This document shows positions 63,801 through 64,000 of a stretch of DNA of 64,000 nucleotides, in pieces. The translations under genes were made by a program, and so were the position numbers. Source of the DNA: CALOCN01 sp942491735 (GTDB lineage Bacteria; Eisenbacteria; RBG-16-71-46; JABDJR01); contig CALOCN010000013.1 of assembly GCA_942491735.1 (NCBI GenBank), forward strand, positions 62,001 to 126,000, in the 5' to 3' direction. The notes under the pieces are model-generated. The model was not told the DNA's origin. It did no database searches and was given only the letters and a program-made list of their open reading frames with translations. Each line of letters begins with the position of its first letter. Positions within the stretch are counted from its first letter, which is position 1.

Positions 63801-64000
63801 CAAACGCCCGTTGCGATCCAGGAGATCGACCAGGTAGTCATATATCTGCTCCACACCGCTTCGCATAACGAACGCGGCGACGATATCCACACTGTGGGCG
63901 TCATCGAGGTCGGTCAATAGATGAGGAAGGAGAGGGTCTACGCTTCCGGTTACGAGGGCGCGGTCGTGCGGGTGCTTGCGCAGAGCTAGAGGTGCGGGTT
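60861..64000 (-). CDS. PLD-nuclease/superfamily 2 helicase/DUF3427 protein, N-terminus beyond the window end
   Basis: The frame is open through base 64000, and the residues before the first TTG (63917) read VTGSVDPLLPHLLTDL, matching family members, so the real start is outside the window. Visible: a phospholipase D-type domain (FHPKAYILKR, YVGSSNLSKSAL; one HKD motif), Walker A (VLATGLGKTWLS), DEFHH box (IVVDEFHHAAA), GLTATPERTDG and QQFGRGLRTAEG (motif VI), then the DUF3427 C-terminal region to residue ID ... RLKVPS. It is an intact superfamily 2 helicase with an N-terminal nuclease-like domain, an arrangement seen in defence-like islands. It converges on the DUF4268 gene; GC is below the genome level. 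Confidence 0.9.
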   Translation of the reverse strand, partial: PAPLALRKHPHDRALVTGSVDPLLPHLLTDLDDAHSVDIVAAFVMRSGVEQIYDYLVDLLDRNGRLRLVTGDYMGLTDPDALTRLLDLEGDVALRVFGSTEQSFHPKAYILKRQRDAVAYVGSSNLSKSALLSGIEWNYRVIHSHDRAGFGAVTRAFDELFGHPSTQALTNDWIKAYRARRQHTPVPAVELAMEPPPPPAKPHGIQVEALKALETTRLEGNKAGLVVLATGLGKTWLSAFDSLSYGRVLFVAHREEILKQARATYRKIRPQASLGFYNGQEKAPDSDVLFASIQTLGRVGHLRQFARNAFDYIVVDEFHHAAAGTYQKLLNHFTPEFLLGLTATPERTDGRDLLSLCGENLVYRCDLFRGIELGLLSPFNYMGVPDNVDYANIPWRSSQFDPEALSNALATEARAQNALEQYRLHGGQRTLAFCCSQGHANYMRDYFQEHALRAAAVHSGEGSAPRATALEKLSDGDIDILFAVDMFNEGVDVPEIDTVLMLRPTESTILWVQQFGRGLRTAEGKERLNVIDYIGNHKVFLNKPRALLQLDRGTETLRDALARVEAGSLDLPPGCSVIYDLEAIEILRAMLPASQVSEALAEYYTDFEAQHGIRPRAVEAFHDGYRPRSKGVPSWFDFVRARNGLTAPQARLSPQAAEFLRHLETTPMTRSYKMLLIISMLNLDALPGEAKIEDVIEEFSRVAGRTSALQKDVGVPISDTNKLTELVVTNPIRAFAEGRGTGGTSYFAYEGEMLKSNIDIPTEQREGFQELAREIADWRLAQYVTRLGLTETDGAFQGQVSHAGGRPIIFLPDRLKVPGIPLGQAQLLIGDEVYQGDFAKVALNVVRRSSEEPNQLPSILRGWFGADSGKPGTHFRVQFDPTDDGYTMKPVGQPAGGKELTLWQQYAREEIPGLFGLTFSPGGWNQGFISQGQDLFLLVTLEKKDMDHHQYRDHFLSPAEFQWQSQRQTKQESGQGKKIGDHKKLGITVHLFVRSSKKISSKAAPFTYCGDVSFKRWEGNQPITVWWTLKEPVPERLHSRLKVPS

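Overview
The window looks like a chromosomal segment of an uncultured, high-GC member of the FCB group (the Krumholzibacteriota/Eisenbacteria/Latescibacterota type is most likely; this is inference). Five large exported proteins carry signal peptides and four of them visibly end in a FlgD/type IX secretion-like sorting domain (an NPL or NPF motif, a V-D-x-x-G-R-x-V core, then GLA(S/A)G(M/I)YFLRL and a basic last strand). Eukaryote-like Ser/Thr kinases with TPR or beta-propeller tails are abundant. GTG and TTG starts with good Shine-Dalgarno sequences are common. No rRNA, tRNA, CRISPR array or insertion sequence was recognised.

Layout. 1-7.6 kb: the N-terminal part of a membrane/TPR-like protein (cut by the window edge), a two-gene SPFH/band-7 operon, a kinase-TPR protein, and a Tat-exported PhoX/DUF839-like protein with an apparent one-base frameshift near its end. 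7.7-19.3 kb: a single-domain response regulator, two tandem subtilisin-like exported proteases, and a very large hybrid two-component (HTCS) regulator. A 29-bp direct-repeat element is shared between the promoter regions of the response regulator/protease operon and of the HTCS gene, which suggests one regulon. 19.5-31.5 kb: one giant surface protein (FG-GAP, ASPIC/UnbV, FN3-like, LamG and sorting domains, about 4,000 residues) split in this sequence by a single-base frameshift near 22,810, followed with a 4-base overlap by a group III truncated haemoglobin. 31.9-37.6 kb (minus strand): membrane glycosyltransferase, kinase-TPR protein, and a DUF4143-type ATPase. 37.7-42.6 kb: a tight plus-strand operon of a PhoD-like phosphatase, a permuted papain-fold protein and a TMTC-like membrane protein with TPRs, then a small choice-of-anchor-V/Reeler-like protein. 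42.8-48.1 kb: two more kinases in one operon.

48.2-51.2 kb is an accessory-looking, lower-GC three-gene exported operon of unknown function. It is followed by an orphan VapB-like antitoxin, a propeller protein with a sorting domain, and a divergent TetR regulator. 54.0-55.2 kb encodes a membrane-anchored protein with about 26 copies of a D-Q-L-x tetrapeptide. 55.2-55.6 kb is a degraded intergenic stretch that still holds a recognisable kinase fragment. 55.6-59.8 kb is another giant exported protein with a sorting domain. The last 4 kb is again lower in GC: an apparently 5'-truncated DUF4268 gene converging on a PLD-nuclease/helicase/DUF3427 gene that runs off the window end.

The most unusual items are the D-Q-L-x repeat protein, the unknown three-gene exported operon, and the shared 21-bp-spaced direct repeat upstream of the protease operon and its probable regulator.
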